Source: Actinomycetota bacterium (GTDB lineage: Bacteria; Actinomycetota; Humimicrobiia; Hakubellales; JAMDDV01). From it: a DNA stretch of 33,043 nt. The notes under the pieces were generated by a model, which saw only the letters and a program-made list of their open reading frames with translations, made no database searches and had not been told where the DNA came from. Each line of letters opens with the position of its first letter. Position 1 is the first letter of the stretch. The stretch covers positions 1 to 33,043 of the forward strand of contig JAMDDV010000011.1 in NCBI GenBank assembly GCA_023488455.1. Reading direction: 5' to 3'. Positions 1 through 8,292 of this stretch are shown one piece after another. The position numbers were made by a program, and so were the translations under genes.

Positions 1-519
1 AGAAAAGAGGTATTAAAAAGGGGGATCATAGTAATACCAACTTTAACTAATACTTATCTGATCGCTAATTCTGTCCATGATCCATTTAAAACAATCCCTT
101 CTAAGTTTAAAGAAGCATTTATTAAACATTATGAAAAAATAATAGATTCTTTTCAAAAAAATTTATCTATTGGCATTAAAATGGCTCTTGGTACCGATTT
201 AAATAGTGACCCCTGGTCACCATTGGGAGAAAGCGCAATTGAAATTGATTTATATGTTAAGAATGGCATGACTATCGAGAAGGCATTGGAATGCGCCACT
301 ATAAATGCAGCAAAAGCATTAAATTTGGATAAAAGAGTTGGCAGCATAGAAGAAGGTAAGCTTGCTGACATTATTGGTGTTAAAGGTGACCCATTAAAGA
401 ATGTTAATCTTTTTCATGATGTAAATTTTGTTATGAAAAATGGTTCAGTTTATGTTTTTGAAGGTAAATGGGTTAATGGACTTAATAAAAGAATTTTACC
501 TGATGACCTATATTTTTAA
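1..519 (+). CDS. Amidohydrolase family protein, C-terminal part (5' end outside window)
   Basis: The reading frame is open from base 1, so only about the last 172 residues are present. Seen: a G-T-D motif (bases 190-198), the usual place of the metal-binding Asp that ends the amidohydrolase TIM barrel; then an ALECATINAAKAL-type helix and a VGSIEEGKLADI stretch. These are the classic C-terminal signatures of imidazolonepropionase/dipeptidase-like amidohydrolases, where the chain returns to the small beta-sandwich domain. The family hydrolyses C-N bonds of cyclic or linear amides with one or two metal ions; the substrate cannot be inferred because the N-terminal metal motif is outside the window. 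It ends 45 bases before the thiolase-like gene on the same strand and may be the upstream member of that operon. Confidence 0.85.
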   Translation, partial: RKEVLKRGIIVIPTLTNTYLIANSVHDPFKTIPSKFKEAFIKHYEKIIDSFQKNLSIGIKMALGTDLNSDPWSPLGESAIEIDLYVKNGMTIEKALECATINAAKALNLDKRVGSIEEGKLADIIGVKGDPLKNVNLFHDVNFVMKNGSVYVFEGKWVNGLNKRILPDDLYF

Positions 520-564
520 AAAATAGGATTTGTTGAATATATGTTATTGGAATAGGTGAATACT

Positions 565-1746
565 ATGAATATAAAAGGGAAAGTGGCTGTTGTTGGTTAT
601 GGTGAAACAGAATTTACTAAAAAAAATCCTGGTGACAGGACAAACCTGACCGAACAATGCCGTGCAGCTAAATTTGCTATCGAAGATGCTGGAATAAAAA
701 AAGAAGAAATTGATGGCCTTGTTGCTTTATATCCCCTGGATGAGGGACCAACCTGGACCGAAGACCTGGCTGAATATTTAAGATTAAATCCTAAGTATAT
801 TGACAGTGTCTATAGAGGCGGGGCGGCTGGTAATGCCGGGATATTATATGCATCTGCAGCAATTGCTGCTGGTATATGCAATACCGTTTTAGTAGTCGCG
901 GGACAAGCCATGGATATAAGCATGATATATAAATATGGTTTAGAGAATGGCGTTTCATTTGAGAGAGACTTTGATACGATTTATGGTCCTATGTTTAATA
1001 ATTCAGCATATGCTTTAATCAAACAAAGATATATGCATGAATTTGGTGCAAAAGATGAACAATTTGCTCATATTGTAATAAATGCACGTTATCATTCTTC
1101 AAGGTTTCCAAATGCTCTCCTGAAAAATCCTATTACAGTAGAAGATGTTGTAAATTCAAGAATGATTTGTACCCCTTTACATTTATTTGAAATTGTTATG
1201 CCCTGTATTGGGGGGGTTGCTTTAATTTTGACTTCTTCAGAAAGGGCAAAAGAATTAAAAAATCCTCCTGTTTATCTTTTGGGGGGCGGACAGAGTATTG
1301 ATAGAGGTCTTTGGAATCCTGCTTATGGATACAACCCCAGCTTAACAACTTCGCCAATTAAATTAGCTGCAGAACAAGCATTTCAAATGGCAGGATTAAC
1401 TATTAATGATATGGATTTTGTCCAGTTATACGATTGCTATACCATTACAGTCGTCATAGCACTTGAAGATATTGGTTGTTGTAAAAAAGGAGAAGGTGCT
1501 CAATTTGTAGTTGAAAAGGATCTGACTTACAGCGGTGAATACCCGCTAAATACGGACGGTGGCCAACTAGGAAGAGGCCAACCTATTACCGGTGGGCACC
1601 TCATGCCCACTATTGAAGCAACAAGGCAGTTAATGGGCAGAGCTGGTAATCTTCAGGTAAAGGACGCTAAATTTGGATTAGCAAATGGCAATGGAGGGTC
1701 TATGGCAGATCAATGTACACTAATTTTTGGAAATGAAATTCCTTAA
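565..1746 (+). CDS. Thiolase-superfamily protein (SCP-x/Ltp2-like), lacking catalytic Cys
   Basis: About 393 residues, normal length for the SCP-x/lipid-transfer thiolase group. I chose ATG 565 over GTG 556 because AGGTGA (554-559) is well placed as ribosome binding site for 565. Seen: an N-terminal VAVVGYGET strand, a thiolase helix near residues 85-100 that reads GGAAG where active thiolases have the nucleophilic Cys, a YDCYT motif, NTDGGQLGRGQP where thiolases have GHP, and ANGNGG where the second Cys (C-x-G) would be. With neither Cys nor the GHP His, ordinary thiolytic chemistry is unlikely. Known family: Ltp2-type proteins have the same fold without the Cys and work with a DUF35 partner as retro-aldolases on acyl-CoA side chains. 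The adjacent DUF35 gene (12 bases downstream) supports that comparison. The substrate is unknown. Confidence 0.85.
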   Translation: MNIKGKVAVVGYGETEFTKKNPGDRTNLTEQCRAAKFAIEDAGIKKEEIDGLVALYPLDEGPTWTEDLAEYLRLNPKYIDSVYRGGAAGNAGILYASAAIAAGICNTVLVVAGQAMDISMIYKYGLENGVSFERDFDTIYGPMFNNSAYALIKQRYMHEFGAKDEQFAHIVINARYHSSRFPNALLKNPITVEDVVNSRMICTPLHLFEIVMPCIGGVALILTSSERAKELKNPPVYLLGGGQSIDRGLWNPAYGYNPSLTTSPIKLAAEQAFQMAGLTINDMDFVQLYDCYTITVVIALEDIGCCKKGEGAQFVVEKDLTYSGEYPLNTDGGQLGRGQPITGGHLMPTIEATRQLMGRAGNLQVKDAKFGLANGNGGSMADQCTLIFGNEIP

Positions 1747-1757
1747 ATCGAGGCAAG

Positions 1758-2177
1758 ATGATAGAAGAAAAAAATTATATAAAACCGTTACCAGAAATTA
1801 CACCAGAAACTAAAAAATTTTGGGAAGCTGCGAAAAACCATCAATTAGTATTACAGCGGTGTAAATCCTGCGGGGAAATAATTTACTTCCCAAGAATTAT
1901 TTGTTACAGATGTTTATCGGAAGATTTAGAATGGGTTGAATCTATTGGCAATGGGACTGTTTACAGCTTCACCATAATAATGCAACCAGCATATAAAAGC
2001 TTTGAATCGGAGGTACCTTATGTTTATGCAATTATTGATCTGGATGATGGTGCAAGAATGATTTCAAATATTGTAAATATAGAACCGACAAAAGTTAAGA
2101 TAGGAATGAGAGTTAAAGTTATTTTTGATGACGTATCACCAGAAATAAGCATACCAAAATTTGAACCTATAATTTAA
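1758..2177 (+). CDS. DUF35 zinc-ribbon/OB-fold acyl-CoA-binding protein
   Basis: 139 residues, typical of the family. Residues 1-30 form the usual N-terminal helix (P-x-x-x-x-FWEAA). Residues 35-52 hold a rubredoxin-like zinc ribbon with C35-x-x-C38 and C49-x-x-C52. The remainder is an OB-fold beginning at the GNGTVYSFT strand. Proteins of this family bind next to thiolase-fold enzymes and help position CoA substrates: in archaeal acetoacetyl-CoA thiolase/HMG-CoA synthase complexes and in ChsH2-Ltp2 type aldolases of steroid side-chain degradation. It starts 12 bases after the thiolase-like gene with a GAGGCAAG leader, so the two are probably translated together and form a complex. Whether it has any hydratase partner cannot be seen here. 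Confidence 0.88.
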   Translation: MIEEKNYIKPLPEITPETKKFWEAAKNHQLVLQRCKSCGEIIYFPRIICYRCLSEDLEWVESIGNGTVYSFTIIMQPAYKSFESEVPYVYAIIDLDDGARMISNIVNIEPTKVKIGMRVKVIFDDVSPEISIPKFEPII

Positions 2178-2219
2178 TTAAATTTATTCTATGAAAAAAT
2201 TAATTATAAAAAATAAGAA

Positions 2220-4322
2220 TTGAAAAATAAAATATTTAACATTCTGAACCCTAAGTCAATTGCATTAATTGGAGTATCTCAGGAAAAGACCAGTTTTAGC
2301 TATACTCATCTTTCTATAATAAAAAAGGTTGGGTATAAGGGCAAAATTTTTGTCATAAATCCTAATGCTGATTATATTTTGGATCTGAAATGCTATCCCA
2401 GCATACTAAAAATAGATGAAGAAATAGATGTTGCATTTATCATGACTTCAAAAAAAATTATAAAGAAAGTATTTCAAGAATGTGTAGAAAAAAAAGTTAA
2501 AGGAATTGTAATTTTAACTGCTGGTTTTGCAGAACTTGATCATGAGGGTGAACAACTTCAAAACGAATTAATTACTCAGGCAAGGAAAAAGGGAATTAGA
2601 GTTATTGGTCCCAATACTTTAGGTTTTTACAGTGCTCCTGCTGAATTAGATGCACTTTTATCAGGTTATATAAAAAAGGGGAATATAGCTTTAATTTCCC
2701 AGAGCGGCAATTTTACAAGATCAATAGCTTTTCCGGTAATAAAGAGAGGATTAGGCTTTAATTATATTGTTGGCCTGGGAAATCAATCTGATGTTCAATT
2801 TCATGAATTAATTAAATATTTTCGAAATGACGATGATACAAAAGTCATCGCTCTTTATATTGAAGGCATTATAGATGGTAGAAAATTTTTGGAAGAAGTA
2901 AGGGAAACAGTTAAAAAGAAACCCGTTGTCATTTTAAAAAGTGGACGCACCGAGGCAGGATCAAAAATAGTAGCTTCGCATACGGCGTCTTTGGCGGGTA
3001 ATGATAAGATTTATGAAGCCGCATTTAAACAATCAGGTGCAATTCAAGTTGAAAATGTTTCAGATTTTTGCACAACACTGCTTGCTCTTAGTCAGGATAA
3101 GATTACTCACGGGAATAGAATAGCTATACTGTCAGAAGGAGGAGGGGATTGTGCAATAACTACCGATGCCAGTATAAAAAAAGGATTAATGCTACCGGAA
3201 TTCTCCAGTCAAACAAAAGAAAAGTTAAGAAAAATAGTTCCTGATATTGGACAGGTTAAAAACCCTGTTGATCTGGCGAAAAGTGAAGATTACAGCGAGG
3301 CTGCTGAAATAATTTTAAGAGAAAAAGCAATTGATGGGATGCTAATCGTTGGAGGATTTTCAGGTTGGGATTTTTATAATCCGGATGTTTTATCAAGAGA
3401 AGAGGCAGCGGCTAGAAAAATGACAGATCTGATTTTTAGAAGCAAAAAACCTATATTTATATATTCATATTTTTCTTATGCAGGTAATAAAGCGTTTGAT
3501 ATTATCAAGAAAAAAAATATTCCTTTATTTCTTGACCATTCAGATGCTATAAATGCGATTTTTGCGTTAATTAAATATAATGAAATTAAGAGGAAAGTTA
3601 AAAACAGGAGGTTTTATGGCAAATTAGAAAATAATGATAGGTTTAACCTTTTCGAAGCAGGACGAGAACATAAATTTTTATTAGAGCCCCAGGCAATAAG
3701 TATTCTGGAAAATTATGGGTTATATGCACCTGAACATAAACTGGTCTTCTCAAAAGAAGAAGCTTTTGATTTTGCAAGGGAAACTGGTTTTCCAGTAGTC
3801 TTAAAAATAGTTTCCGAAGATATATTGCATAAATCAGATTTAGGGTGTGTGAAAATGCCCTTGTGTAACAGAGAAGAAGTTTACAAAGCATATGATGAAA
3901 TAATCGAAAATGCACAAAAATTTAATCCCAATGTTTCAATTAAAGGGATGTTGATAAGCAAAATGGATACTGAAAAAGGGATCGAGATCATTATTGGAGG
4001 AATAAATGATCAAATATTTGGGCCTGCTATTATGTTTGGTCTTGGTGGTATATTTGTAGAAATCTTGAAAGATACTTCATTCAGGGTTTGCCCGATTGAT
4101 GAGATCGATGCTGAGGAAATGATAAGGGAAATTAATGGGTATCCTTTATTAAAAGGAGTGAGGGGTATGCAACCAGTAAATTTAGAAATTGTAAAGAATG
4201 CATTACTGAGTGTTTCAAAGTTGTTATTAGAAAATTCACAAATTTCAGAGATTGACTTGAATCCACTAAAAGCAACTGATCATGGAATAAAAATACTAGA
4301 TGCAAGAATAATTTTAAAATAG
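2220..4322 (+). CDS. ADP-forming acyl-CoA synthetase (fused alpha-beta, acetyl-CoA synthetase ADP-forming family)
   Basis: 700 residues, the length of a fused ACD enzyme. It converts acyl-CoA + ADP + phosphate to acid + ATP + CoA, conserving energy at the end of a fermentation, or activates acids in reverse. Seen: residues 1-130 a CoA-binding Rossmann domain opening with NPKSIALIGVS; about 145-300 the succinyl-CoA-ligase-like domain containing SQSGNF and SHTASLAG, whose His254 is the expected phosphohistidine; about 480-700 an ATP-grasp domain (GFPVVLKIVS, HKSDLGCV, GLGGIFVE, EIDLNPL). The TTG start is chosen because the NPKSIA motif begins about 10 residues later and no ATG lies in frame before it; the ribosome binding site is weak. 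It follows the thiolase/DUF35 pair by 42 bases and would cash in the acyl-CoA they release. Confidence 0.93.
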   Translation: MKNKIFNILNPKSIALIGVSQEKTSFSYTHLSIIKKVGYKGKIFVINPNADYILDLKCYPSILKIDEEIDVAFIMTSKKIIKKVFQECVEKKVKGIVILTAGFAELDHEGEQLQNELITQARKKGIRVIGPNTLGFYSAPAELDALLSGYIKKGNIALISQSGNFTRSIAFPVIKRGLGFNYIVGLGNQSDVQFHELIKYFRNDDDTKVIALYIEGIIDGRKFLEEVRETVKKKPVVILKSGRTEAGSKIVASHTASLAGNDKIYEAAFKQSGAIQVENVSDFCTTLLALSQDKITHGNRIAILSEGGGDCAITTDASIKKGLMLPEFSSQTKEKLRKIVPDIGQVKNPVDLAKSEDYSEAAEIILREKAIDGMLIVGGFSGWDFYNPDVLSREEAAARKMTDLIFRSKKPIFIYSYFSYAGNKAFDIIKKKNIPLFLDHSDAINAIFALIKYNEIKRKVKNRRFYGKLENNDRFNLFEAGREHKFLLEPQAISILENYGLYAPEHKLVFSKEEAFDFARETGFPVVLKIVSEDILHKSDLGCVKMPLCNREEVYKAYDEIIENAQKFNPNVSIKGMLISKMDTEKGIEIIIGGINDQIFGPAIMFGLGGIFVEILKDTSFRVCPIDEIDAEEMIREINGYPLLKGVRGMQPVNLEIVKNALLSVSKLLLENSQISEIDLNPLKATDHGIKILDARIILK

Positions 4323-4470
4323 CATAATGAAAATATTGCACCTTTTTATTTCATTTGCTTAATAAATTATTTAGACTCCAAATTTCCATGACTTCAATTA
4401 CAGATATTTTGAATTTAATAAATCAATATTCGGGATATATAAGAATTTTTTCTTTTAATTCTTTAAAACA

Positions 4471-5433
4471 ATGATGAAATTACCTGAATTTATAAGTACA
4501 GTTTTAAGAAAATATGGAATTATTCTAGTATTAATATTGTTGATTATTATATCTTCATTTATCAGTCCCAATTTTCTTACAAGAGTTAACATATTAAATT
4601 TGATCAAACAGGTGGTGGTTATATCTTTAATTGCATGTGGTGGTACATTAGTTTTAATTTCGGGTATGGTTGATCTATCGCCAGGATCGGTAATCGCTTT
4701 CGCGGGTTGTATTGCTACATCTGTAATGATTATAACAAATTCAATTTATCTTGCAGTTTTATCTGGTATTTTAGTTGGGGCTGCAACCGGTTTAATAAAC
4801 GGTTTTTTAATATCCAAATTCAATTTACCGGCTTTTATCGTTACATTAGCAATGATGATGAGTGCAAGAGGTGCAGTATTAATATATACAAACATTACAC
4901 CCATAGCAAATATAGGTAATTTAACTTTTTTAGGACAGGGTTATATTTGGGGTATACCAGTTCCAATAATCATATTAGCAATAATCGCATTAATAACTTG
5001 GTTTATTTTGAAATTAACAAAATTTGGTCGCCATATTTATGCTTTAGGCAGCAATCAGACTGTTGCAAGGGCATCGGGAATTAATATTAACAGAATGAAA
5101 ATTCAGGTTTTTATTTTAAATGGAATATTTGTAGGAATTGCAGGCATTGTTTTAATGGCAAGGATGGCTTCCGGTCAACCGACTGCAGGTGAAGGGTATG
5201 AATTTGATGCCCTAACAGCAGTAATAATAGGTGGAACAAGTTTGTATGGAGGAATAGGAAATATACAGGGGACTTTGGTTGGCGCGTTGATAATTGGTGT
5301 ATTAAATAACATATTAAATTTAGCAAATGTATCCTCTCATTATCAACAATTATTAAGAGGTTTCATAATTATTGGCGCAGTTCTTTTGGATTTACAGACT
5401 AAGAAAAATTTTAGAATGTTAGATAAAGGGTGA
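4471..5433 (+). CDS. CUT2-type sugar ABC transporter permease (RbsC-like)
   Basis: 320 residues, almost wholly hydrophobic, with 8-10 predicted membrane segments. The stretches LISGMVDLSPGSVIAFAG, NGFLISKFNLPAFIVTLA and ALTAVIIGGTSLYGGIG are the hallmark segments of RbsC/XylH/AraH-type permeases of ribose-class importers. It acts in the cytoplasmic membrane, probably as a homodimer, with the lipoprotein encoded at 5669-6733 and the ATPase at 8293-9084. No strong ribosome binding site precedes the two consecutive ATGs. The 148-base gap before it (4323-4470) is AT-rich; an imperfect inverted repeat lies at 4441-4463, but no convincing promoter was seen. The substrate is unknown; sugars, polyols and autoinducer-2 are all imported by this class. 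Confidence 0.93.
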   Translation: MMKLPEFISTVLRKYGIILVLILLIIISSFISPNFLTRVNILNLIKQVVVISLIACGGTLVLISGMVDLSPGSVIAFAGCIATSVMIITNSIYLAVLSGILVGAATGLINGFLISKFNLPAFIVTLAMMMSARGAVLIYTNITPIANIGNLTFLGQGYIWGIPVPIIILAIIALITWFILKLTKFGRHIYALGSNQTVARASGININRMKIQVFILNGIFVGIAGIVLMARMASGQPTAGEGYEFDALTAVIIGGTSLYGGIGNIQGTLVGALIIGVLNNILNLANVSSHYQQLLRGFIIIGAVLLDLQTKKNFRMLDKG

Positions 5434-5668
5434 AAAAAATTTTTATTATTTTAATGGTTATTATTGCTACATTTATAGAAATATAATGATATTCTGACGT
5501 TCTTGAATAGGAAGGGGGTGTAGCCGAAGAAATTTTCTTGCAATATTTAAATTAATGAGGGGGCGTATTAAAGATGGGAAAATAACGAATTAGGCTTAGG
5601 CAATTTCAATGTTTTGGTTTTACAAAAGTAAACATAATTTTAACAAAAAAAATAATGAAAGGAAAGAA

Positions 5669-6733
5669 GTGAAAAAATTAATTGTAAGCATAATAGCTTT
5701 AGTTACTATTTTTTCTCTGATTTTTATTATCGGTTGTAAATCTACAGTAACAACAACACCCGAGACAAAAGCAGAGACAACACCCGAGACAAAAGCTGAG
5801 ACAACAGCATCTGAGACAACAGCAGAAACCACAGCAAGTGTAGAGACTTCTTCAGAAACCGTAACTTATGAAACTACGGCATCTACACAAAAAGTTGTTG
5901 GATTTACTAATGTAATATATGCCAATCCATATGCTAAAAGCGTCGAGGATGAATTTACAAGAATTGTTACAGAAAAGGGTGTCAAGGTTTTAAGTGGTGA
6001 CGCAAATTATGATGTTCAGCAACAGATTTCAGTAGTAGAAAATTTCATAGCACAAAAAATTGATTTGCTCGTTATAATGGGGGTTGACTATGAGGGTAGT
6101 TTGCCCGCTGTATTAAGTGCCAATGAAGCAAATATCCCAGTTGTAGAATTTTTAATACACATTAACCCAAAAGGGAAATCCGTCTATGTAGGATCTGATA
6201 ATGTTGTTGCTGGAATAATGCAAGCCGATTATTTTGCAAAAGTATTACCACAAAATGCCAAAGTAGTTTATATGGAAGGTTCTACTGGTCGTATTGATTC
6301 TGACCAAAGAAGAGATGGTTTCATCAATACCATGAAAGAAAAAAGACCAGATGTCGAAGTTTTAGCTACACAGACAGGGTTTTGGGCTAGAGATAAGGGA
6401 ATGGCTATTATGGAGGATTGGTTGCAAGCATTTCCTCAAATAGATGCAGTAGTAGCCGGTAACGATGAAATGGCACTTGGAGCAATTCAGGCATTAAAGG
6501 ATGCAGGTAAAGCAGGAAAAGTGATGGTTGCCGGTATAGATGCTTCAGATGAAGCTCTTCAGGCAATAAAGAGTGGGGAAATGACCATTTCAATATCGCA
6601 AAATGCAATTGCAAATGCAACACAATGTGCTGATGTCGCTGTTAAGATATTAGGTGGCCAATCAGTTCCTCTGGAGACTATAGTTCCCTTCGAATTGGTT
6701 TCAATAGATAACGTAGATCAGTATATTAAGTAG
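5669..6733 (+). CDS. Sugar ABC transporter substrate-binding lipoprotein (RbsB-like, periplasmic-binding type 1)
   Basis: About 354 residues from the GTG at 5669, preferred because AAAGGA (5658-5663) sits at the right distance and the signal peptide starts there; the longer frame from 5609 adds a charged, unlikely leader. Seen: positively charged start, hydrophobic stretch to residue 22, lipobox FIIGC with Cys23 as lipidation site, then a Thr/Glu-rich linker of about 45 residues containing two near-identical 24-base DNA repeats. The body follows the peri-BP-4 pattern: VGFTNVIYANPYAKSVEDEF, a DLLVIMG strand, VYVGSDNVVAG, RRDGF, and VAGNDEMALGAIQALKDAG. It delivers the solute to the permease at 4471-5433. 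A palindromic terminator-like hairpin follows directly. The upstream gap 5434-5668 holds no gene I can support. Confidence 0.93.
   Translation: MKKLIVSIIALVTIFSLIFIIGCKSTVTTTPETKAETTPETKAETTASETTAETTASVETSSETVTYETTASTQKVVGFTNVIYANPYAKSVEDEFTRIVTEKGVKVLSGDANYDVQQQISVVENFIAQKIDLLVIMGVDYEGSLPAVLSANEANIPVVEFLIHINPKGKSVYVGSDNVVAGIMQADYFAKVLPQNAKVVYMEGSTGRIDSDQRRDGFINTMKEKRPDVEVLATQTGFWARDKGMAIMEDWLQAFPQIDAVVAGNDEMALGAIQALKDAGKAGKVMVAGIDASDEALQAIKSGEMTISISQNAIANATQCADVAVKILGGQSVPLETIVPFELVSIDNVDQYIK
5753..5800 (+). repeat. Tandem 24-bp repeat (two copies) coding for TTPETKAE linker
   Basis: Two adjacent 24-base units, 5753-5776 and 5777-5800, differ at a single base (A/T). They encode two copies of an eight-residue Thr/Pro/Glu/Lys unit in the tether of the binding lipoprotein. 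A looser ACAACAGCA-type repeat continues to about 5835. Such an in-frame repeat can expand or contract without breaking the gene. Confidence 0.9.
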
Positions 6734-6746
6734 TGTAGTATTTTTT

Positions 6747-6781
6747 ATTCCACAAAGTAGCTTTAAGCTACTTTGTGGAAT
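6747..6781 (+). terminator. Long perfect palindrome after binding-protein gene, probable terminator
   Basis: Arms 6747-6763 and 6765-6781 are perfect inverted repeats around one central base, giving a stem of about 15 bp with a 5-base loop. It begins 14 bases after the stop codon of the binding lipoprotein gene. The downstream side is only moderately T-rich (TATTTG), so it may act as a partial terminator or an mRNA 3'-end stabiliser that raises binding-protein expression over the downstream genes. Confidence 0.65.
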
Positions 6782-6918
6782 ATTTGTATGATCATTAGAT
6801 TGATCTTAAAAACACCATACGGTTTTATCTTAGAAATTTGATTAGTGATATCAATAATGCATTGCAATAATATAATTTTAATATAAGCGGAATCATAAAA
6901 TATTAATGGTTAAAAAAT

Positions 6919-8196
6919 ATGTATCAGAATTTATTTTATACATGTACACAAAAAGGAAATATTGATTCCTTATATATTGGACAAGAAGATCGGAATATAC
7001 TAAAAACACTGGCCAAGCGCGTTAGCGAAATTGCAGCAGATCCAGCTCAGAATGAAAAACGTAATTTATGGTATCTTCACAATGAATTAAAAGATACGCG
7101 TCCCATAATTCTGTGTTATCCAGAGGGCGGATGGGATGAGATTATTCCAGAAAGTCAACTGAAGTGCAAAGGAGAATCTGCAAGAAAATGGGAAATAATT
7201 TTACGCAAAGAGATCTTCTGGGGTAAGTTCATGGGTGATGATTATGTTATAGAGCCTAATTTTGATATTCCATATACATACAGTGAAAGTGATTGGGGGA
7301 TGCATGAGGAAGTAACTCGTGTTTCAAAAAGGGGTTCATATATTTGGGACCCACCTTTAAAAGATTACAATGATTTAGATAAATTACATTTTCCTAAGAT
7401 ATCTGTTGATTTTGAGAAGACTTCAAAAGTAATAGATTTAGCTAAGGAAATTATGGGGGATTATTTAAATATACGTTTAAAAGGGAGATGGTGGCATTCA
7501 CTTGGGTTAACCCATACTCTATCAGAATTACGTGGTATGGAACAGCTTATGCTGGATATGCATGATCACCCGGAAGAATTGCATCGCCTGATGTCAATGC
7601 TTCGTGACTATATGTTATATAAAATTGATTTTGCTGAAAAAAATGGACTATTAAGTTTGAATAACGATCATTTTTACATTGAAGGTGGGGTATTTGGTTA
7701 TACCAATGAATTGCCACAAAAAGATTTCAATAATACGGTTAGACCTATAGATATGTGGTGCTGGGCAGAAAGCCAGGAAACTTCTGGGGTTTCACCATCA
7801 ATGTTCGAAGAATTTATTTTTAAATACCAGTTGCCGATTATAGAAAAGTTTGGCCTTGTCAGCTACGGGTGCTGTGAGCCGTTAAATGAGAGATGGGATG
7901 TTATAAAAAAGATTCATCGTTTAAGGAGAATTTCAATAGCTCCATGGGCTGATGTAAAAGATATGGTGGAGAAATTAGGAAATAAATATATACTTTCGAT
8001 AAAGCCAAATCCCGCAGATTTGAGTTTTCGGGATATCGATGAGGATTATATCCGTAATAAATTAAGAGAAGTCCTCAGGATTACCCGTGGCTGTCATGTA
8101 GAAATTATTATGAAAGATAATCATACAATCGGGAATAATCCGCAAAATGTAATAACATGGTGCAAAATAGCAAAAAAAGAAGTGAATTCAGTGTAA
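6919..8196 (+). CDS. Uroporphyrinogen decarboxylase family (URO-D/MtaA-like) protein
   Basis: 425 residues, longer than classic HemE (about 350). The pattern matches the COG0407 group: an N-terminal extension, LRGMEQLMLDMHDHPEELHRLM (the helix that in MtaA/HemE reads 'l.G.E.l.ldl..dPe.v..l'), a VSPSMFEEFIFKYQLPIIEKFG helix, and SYGCCEPL near residues 315-321, where methyltransferase members have the zinc-binding His/Cys motif. Two adjacent Cys (318, 319) are visible. Paralogues of this type often act as corrinoid- or methyl-transferring enzymes or have unknown roles beside sugar-type importers; HemE function is unlikely since no haem gene is nearby. It lies between the binding protein and ATPase genes of the same CUT2 importer, so its substrate may be the imported compound. 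The start has no clear ribosome binding site, and the 185-base gap before it (6734-6918) shows only the palindrome. Confidence 0.85.
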   Translation: MYQNLFYTCTQKGNIDSLYIGQEDRNILKTLAKRVSEIAADPAQNEKRNLWYLHNELKDTRPIILCYPEGGWDEIIPESQLKCKGESARKWEIILRKEIFWGKFMGDDYVIEPNFDIPYTYSESDWGMHEEVTRVSKRGSYIWDPPLKDYNDLDKLHFPKISVDFEKTSKVIDLAKEIMGDYLNIRLKGRWWHSLGLTHTLSELRGMEQLMLDMHDHPEELHRLMSMLRDYMLYKIDFAEKNGLLSLNNDHFYIEGGVFGYTNELPQKDFNNTVRPIDMWCWAESQETSGVSPSMFEEFIFKYQLPIIEKFGLVSYGCCEPLNERWDVIKKIHRLRRISIAPWADVKDMVEKLGNKYILSIKPNPADLSFRDIDEDYIRNKLREVLRITRGCHVEIIMKDNHTIGNNPQNVITWCKIAKKEVNSV

Positions 8197-8292
8197 ATAA
8201 AATTAAAATTATTTTCATTTAATTATTGCTAATTGTAAATTATAGACTTCACGTAAAATCTATTAGTATTTGTATTAAAAAAGGAGATTATT

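Noticed and set aside
5609..5668. 20-residue N-terminal extension of the binding lipoprotein
   Set aside because: It would place a charged, Asn/Lys-rich leader before a complete lipoprotein signal; GTG 5669 has a good ribosome binding site.
6919..8196. Haem-biosynthetic HemE assignment for the URO-D family gene
   Set aside because: The protein is longer than HemE, has a different N-terminus and sits within an importer locus without any haem gene.
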